Part shown: positions 60,572 through 64,000 of the stretch, piece by piece
How the letters are laid out: each line of letters starts with the position of its first letter
Position numbering within the stretch: position 1 is the stretch's first letter
DNA from: Mitsuaria sp. PDC51
GTDB lineage: Bacteria; Pseudomonadota; Gammaproteobacteria; Burkholderiales; Burkholderiaceae_C
Direction: 5' to 3'
DNA length: 64,000 nucleotides
Assembly (NCBI RefSeq): GCF_900113225.1
Contig: NZ_FOZE01000002.1
Location: forward strand, 248,001-312,000
The notes under the pieces: model-generated
What the model was told of the DNA's origin: nothing
Seen by the model: only the letters and a program-made list of their open reading frames with translations
Databases searched by the model: none
Position numbers and translations under genes: made by a program

Positions 60572-63046
60572 TCAGGGGTAGCTGATGGTCAGCTTGTACG
60601 GGGACGTGGTGCTCGAGCCGGCGTACGACATCACCTTGATGTAGACCGTCTGCGCGCTCGTGCCGTTCTGGTACGTCAGCGACTCGGTGCTGCCCACCGC
60701 CTCCGAGCGCGCCAGACCCGTGCCCGTCGACCTCACCACGTACAGGTCGTAATCGATGCTCGACGAGGTCGGCCCGGTCATGTCCACGCGCAGCCGCTGG
60801 TTCGCGGCCAGCGTGACCTTGAAGAAGTCGACGTCGCTGGCGCTGCCGATGAAGCCGGTCAGCTGGTTGCGGCTGCCGACTGCGTTGGCTGCGGAGATCG
60901 TGTTGTTGGGCTCCACCTCGTCCGCCGCGTCGACGACGTTGTTGACGTTGAAGCTCACCGGCGCGGAGGTCGTCGTGTTGCCCGCCGCGTCATAGGCCTT
61001 GGCCACCAGGCTGTGCGTGCCGTTGGTCAGCTGCGTCGAGTTGACCGCGATCGAATACGGCGCCGTGGCGTCGACCTCGCGCAGCGCGCCGTCCAGCCAG
61101 AACTCCACCTGCGTCACGCCGACGTTGTCGCTCGCCGTGGCGGAGAAGGTGATCGTGCCGCTGGTGCCGTTCACCGCCGCGGTCACCGAGGGCGGCGTGG
61201 TGTCGCCGCCGCTGACGCCCTGGTTGACCCAGATCGGCGCGGACCACAGCACCTTGCCGTCGTCCTGCGTGACCTTGGCGTAGTAGAAGTGCTTGCCGTT
61301 GGCCGGCGTGATGGTCGCCGTCGGGTTGCTGCCCAGCAGCGTGACCGTGCCGTTGCGGCCCGGCACGCCTTCCCAGATCTCGGTCGACACCACCGTGCGG
61401 CCGCTCGGGTTGTAGAAGCCGACATTGAGCGCCAGCGCGCCCGCGTTGTCGAAGCGCTCGCCCATGATCCGGCCGTTGGCGCTGAAGATCAGCTGCGACT
61501 GCTTGTCCATCGTCGCGAAGACGCGGCGCGCCTTCAGCGCGTCGACCAGCGCGGCCTTGCTCAGCGCGGTGCCGGTCGGGATCAGCACGGCGGTCCGGTT
61601 GGTGTAGGACTTGCCCCAGTTGGCGCAGTGGTTGTCCTGGTTGGTCGCCGGCGCCACGTGGAAACCTCGCTCCAGCAGCTTCTTCCACGAGCCCTCGTAG
61701 GAGCTGCGCGAGGTCTCGCTCTCGCTCGTGTTGGACGAGAAGGCCGAGGTGTTCATCACCTCCGCCATCACCATCACCTCGTCACCGTCGGCGCTGTAGG
61801 CCATGTCGGTGCCGTTGATGATGAACTGGCCGCTCGAGTCCGGATGGTTGAACTGCCCCACCAGGCCCTGCGCGCGCATCACCGAGTACAGCGTCGCGTA
61901 GTCGTTCTTGGCGATGTAGCGATCGCCGAAGAGCTCGTTCTGCGCGTTGTACTCCCACGAGAACAGCTCGTTGCTGTTGAAGATGTTCAGGTGGCCGCCG
62001 TTGCTGATGACGCCCCACTCCATGCCGTACATCGCCAGGAAGCCGGGGTTGACCGCGGTGACATCCGCCGCGATCTGCAGGCCGCGCTGGTAGCGCGCCT
62101 TGGCCGCGGTGGCGCTGCCGCTGGTGTTGGTGCTGGACGAGCCGTCGTAGTAGTGGTTGTGGTCGGTGTTGGCGAAGATGTCCAGCCCGGCGTCCTTCGC
62201 ATACGGGAAGGCGACGTCGGGGCCGTAGGCGCCGCTCTGCGCCGGCTGCGACGAGTTGCAGCTGCCGATCGCGCCGCCGCCGTCGGAGTCGTTGGTCTGG
62301 CCGTGGAAGCTGCCGTAGTAGATGGTGTAGGGCCAGGAGCCCGCGCCCACCGCCGCCGACTGCGCGCGCACGCGCTGGTCGGCCTCGCCGGTGGCGCCCA
62401 TCGCCAGCGGACGCAGCGTGCCCATCGCGACCTTGGCCGGCTTGCCGACGGCGAAGTTCCAGCTCTGCTCGACCGCATGGCCGTGGCTGTCGCCCGACTG
62501 CTGCGCGGCCAGGATCTCGGCGAACTGCGCGTCCGCGCCGCTGGCCTTCAGCGCCGTGCCCGCCTTGGCGCTGAGCGCGGTCAGCGTCGCGGTGTAGACG
62601 CCATCGGCCAGGCTCGCGTCGCCGCGGCCGGCCCAGTCCAGCGTGACCGTGCGCACGTCGCCGGCATAGGACTCGACACCGCTCCATCGCTTGACGAGCG
62701 CGCCGCCCGGGGCGCGCAGCTCGACGCGATAGGCCAGCAGCGTGCCCGCGGGCGCGCCGACGTAGTCCAGGTGGACCTTGAAGGCGCGCGCGCCGGTGGC
62801 CTCGGCGCCGGTGAAGGGCACGTCGAGGGCGGCGTCGAACTCGTGGTGGTCGGGGTACTTGGCCGCCGGATCGGCGACCTGCGCGGTCGCGCGGTCATCC
62901 GGCGCCGCGGCTTGCGGCTGCGCGGACGACTTGTCGCCGCCGTTGAGGCCGCCGCCGCAGGCGGTCAGCACGACGGCCATCGCGCTCAGCGTGGTGACGC
63001 GCAGCGCGGCGCGACCGGTCAGGGCAATCAGGGCACGGACTCTCAT
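60572..63046 (-). CDS. PHP-fold metallophosphoesterase lipoprotein with Ig and PPC domains
   Basis: An 824-residue surface or periplasmic lipoprotein (LTAC lipobox, Cys30). A PHP/CehA-like core spans about 240-560: YYGSFHGQTNDSDG, TDHNH (294-298), GHLNIFNS, QFNHPDSSGQF and TNQDNHCANWG supply metal-binding His/Asp. After it come an Ig-like domain (SVTAAVNGTSGTITFSATAS) and a C-terminal pre-peptidase (PPC) domain (EVEPNNTISAANAV to the end). It probably hydrolyses an extracellular phosphoester. AAGGAG supports the start. It lies 22 bases after the PEP-CTERM gene. Confidence 0.87.
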   Translation of the reverse strand: MRVRALIALTGRAALRVTTLSAMAVVLTACGGGLNGGDKSSAQPQAAAPDDRATAQVADPAAKYPDHHEFDAALDVPFTGAEATGARAFKVHLDYVGAPAGTLLAYRVELRAPGGALVKRWSGVESYAGDVRTVTLDWAGRGDASLADGVYTATLTALSAKAGTALKASGADAQFAEILAAQQSGDSHGHAVEQSWNFAVGKPAKVAMGTLRPLAMGATGEADQRVRAQSAAVGAGSWPYTIYYGSFHGQTNDSDGGGAIGSCNSSQPAQSGAYGPDVAFPYAKDAGLDIFANTDHNHYYDGSSSTNTSGSATAAKARYQRGLQIAADVTAVNPGFLAMYGMEWGVISNGGHLNIFNSNELFSWEYNAQNELFGDRYIAKNDYATLYSVMRAQGLVGQFNHPDSSGQFIINGTDMAYSADGDEVMVMAEVMNTSAFSSNTSESETSRSSYEGSWKKLLERGFHVAPATNQDNHCANWGKSYTNRTAVLIPTGTALSKAALVDALKARRVFATMDKQSQLIFSANGRIMGERFDNAGALALNVGFYNPSGRTVVSTEIWEGVPGRNGTVTLLGSNPTATITPANGKHFYYAKVTQDDGKVLWSAPIWVNQGVSGGDTTPPSVTAAVNGTSGTITFSATASDNVGVTQVEFWLDGALREVDATAPYSIAVNSTQLTNGTHSLVAKAYDAAGNTTTSAPVSFNVNNVVDAADEVEPNNTISAANAVGSRNQLTGFIGSASDVDFFKVTLAANQRLRVDMTGPTSSSIDYDLYVVRSTGTGLARSEAVGSTESLTYQNGTSAQTVYIKVMSYAGSSTTSPYKLTISYP

Positions 63047-63068
63047 GGGGAAGGCTCCTTGGTCATGA

Positions 63069-63788
63069 TCAGGCTTGCTTGCGGCGGCGGACCACGGCGC
63101 CCATCGCGCCCAGGGCGGCCAGGGTCAGCGCGATCGAGGCGGGCTCCGGAACTTCCGGCACGACTTCGGGGATCAGCGAGCCGGCGAACTGGACCATGTC
63201 GTAGCGGATGGTCCCGGCGGTGCCGTAGTTGTTGCTGGTCCCGGCATAGGCCTGCGTGTTGGGCGCGAACATGCTGACCAGCTGCACCGCGAAGTTGGCG
63301 TTGTCGTCGACGCCGGCGATGTCGGAGAAGTCGAAGCCCAGGCCCTTCACGAAGACGCTGTCGCGCACCATGCGGAAGGTGGTCGCCTCGACCCAGTTCT
63401 CGCCGTCGATGGTGTAGCGCAGCGCGGTCCAGGCGGACGCGGTGCCGCTGTTGCGCTGGTCGAAGGTCAGGACGATGTCCTGGAAGCCGGAGGTGTCGAC
63501 CGAGAACTGCACGCCGGCCGTGCGGTCGCCAGTGCCCTGCGCCGCATAGCCCGAGGTGTTCAGCGCGGAGCTGCCGGCGGTGGTGTCGGACGAGCCCCCC
63601 TGGCTGGCGAAGGTGGTGGTGACGTTGCCCACCGTGCTGAAGAACGCGCCGCCATGGTCGGTGTAGGTCGGCTTGGTGGTCGGCGTGCCGGTGCGGTCGG
63701 GATTGAAGCCCCACAGCGCGACGGTGTCGGCCTGAGCCGCCCCGGCGAGCAACAGCCCGGCGGCGAGCAGGATGGATTTCAGATGCAT
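63069..63788 (-). CDS. PEP-CTERM sorting-signal protein
   Basis: A 239-residue secreted protein: signal peptide MHLKSILLAAGLLLAGAAQA, a beta-rich middle (DTVALWGFNPDR; WTALRYTIDGENWVEATTFRM), and a C-terminal sorting signal VPEPASIALTLAALGAMGAVVRRRKQ (PEP box, one membrane helix, Arg/Lys cluster). PEP-CTERM proteins are cleaved and anchored by an exosortase (EpsH/XrtA type) encoded elsewhere and go with exopolysaccharide or floc formation. Start ATG 63788; 63806 would be a non-ATG extension or upstream frame. Confidence 0.92.
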   Translation of the reverse strand: MHLKSILLAAGLLLAGAAQADTVALWGFNPDRTGTPTTKPTYTDHGGAFFSTVGNVTTTFASQGGSSDTTAGSSALNTSGYAAQGTGDRTAGVQFSVDTSGFQDIVLTFDQRNSGTASAWTALRYTIDGENWVEATTFRMVRDSVFVKGLGFDFSDIAGVDDNANFAVQLVSMFAPNTQAYAGTSNNYGTAGTIRYDMVQFAGSLIPEVVPEVPEPASIALTLAALGAMGAVVRRRKQA

Positions 63789-63820
63789 GGCGACCCTCGA
63801 CGTCAATAGTTAAAACAAAT

Positions 63821-63836
63821 GTTTGCGCAAACGTTT
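63821..63836. promoter_or_regulatory. LacI-type overlapping palindromes upstream of the PEP-CTERM gene
   Basis: GTTTGCGCAAAC (63821-63832) is a perfect 12-bp palindrome and overlaps AAACGTTT (63829-63836). Both cores, TTGCGCAA and AACGTT, are typical of LacI-family operators for sugar genes. It is 33 bases upstream of the start codon, in place to control the PEP-CTERM/phosphoesterase operon. Confidence 0.5.
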
Positions 63837-63954
63837 ACGGCAAAACTTTGTCAGCAAATGTGAGCTTGTGCGCTTGACTTGGCGCAGCAATGGAACGGGC
63901 GGAGCGTAGGGTCGCTTGGTGACAAGCAGGTTGCGGGGAAGCCCGGAGGAGGGA

Positions 63955-64000
63955 ATGCCGCACCCCGCATTCGAGGGGGGTGCCCGCACGGTCGCGGTGC
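63955..64000 (+). CDS. Possible start of a plus-strand gene, cut by the window edge
   Basis: A GGAGGAGGG ribosome-binding site precedes an ATG at 63955, and the frame (MPHPAFEGGARTVAV) stays open to the window edge, only 15 codons. If real it is divergent from the PEP-CTERM gene. Too short to identify, and the upstream region fits a promoter. Confidence 0.3.
   Translation, partial: MPHPAFEGGARTVAV

Overview
The window is very GC-rich and densely coding. Its gene content points to a betaproteobacterium of the order Burkholderiales, probably a Roseateles/Mitsuaria/Rubrivivax-like (Sphaerotilaceae or Comamonadaceae) genome. The pointers are a PEP-CTERM protein, a RegB/RegA pair next to a cyoABCD quinol oxidase, a gltIJKL transporter, and a Wsp-like chemosensory operon. 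The taxonomic call is inference. No rRNA, tRNA, CRISPR array or insertion sequence was seen.

Layout. (1) 1-3250: a truncated secreted-protein gene and a TonB-dependent receptor. (2) 3251-10073: an accessory stretch, visibly less GC-rich, with small zinc-ribbon and membrane proteins of unknown function. At its centre is a tight three-gene cassette (5434-8156): a MazG-like nucleotide pyrophosphohydrolase with an extra C-terminal domain, a divergent thymidylate-synthase-fold protein with its active-site residues kept, and an Fe-S uracil-DNA glycosylase fused to a Panacea/DUF4065 domain. It is the best candidate here for an undescribed system, probably uracil/thymidylate-centred genome defence or DNA-base processing. 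(3) 10074-15940: a LysR regulator divergent from an AhpD-like protein and a three-part flavin/Fe-S oxidoreductase, then a TehA-like transporter, pyrC and a coiled-coil membrane protein. (4) 16237-20479: gltIJKL acidic amino acid ABC transporter with a HypT-like LysR regulator. (5) 20491-24424: an Atm1-type ABC exporter, a YciA-like thioesterase and DctA.

(6) 24503-33241: a fatty acid beta-oxidation block on the minus strand. A TetR regulator with a perfect palindromic operator is followed by acyl-CoA dehydrogenase, a DUF2147 protein, a FadN-type hydratase/dehydrogenase, thiolase, an alpha/beta hydrolase and enoyl-CoA hydratase. (7) 33524-44605: a translationally coupled chemosensory operon in roughly Wsp order (CheW, CheR-TPR, CheW, MCP, CheA-REC, CheB). 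It ends in a 994-residue hybrid kinase with five receiver domains and a receiver protein with an unknown C-terminal domain, not in a GGDEF protein. (8) 44819-46113: an HNH endonuclease and a glycine-zipper lipoprotein. (9) 46201-54724: cyoABCD, a SURF1 protein and the redox-sensing RegB/RegA pair, with a divergent MFS transporter. (10) 54927-60423: a MarR-controlled AaeB/FusC-type efflux operon complete from inner to outer membrane. (11) 60572-63788: a PEP-CTERM protein and a PHP-fold lipoprotein phosphoesterase behind a LacI-type palindrome.

Terminator-like hairpins separate most convergent or finished units. Many reading frames abut or overlap by ATGA or GTGA, so translational coupling is common.
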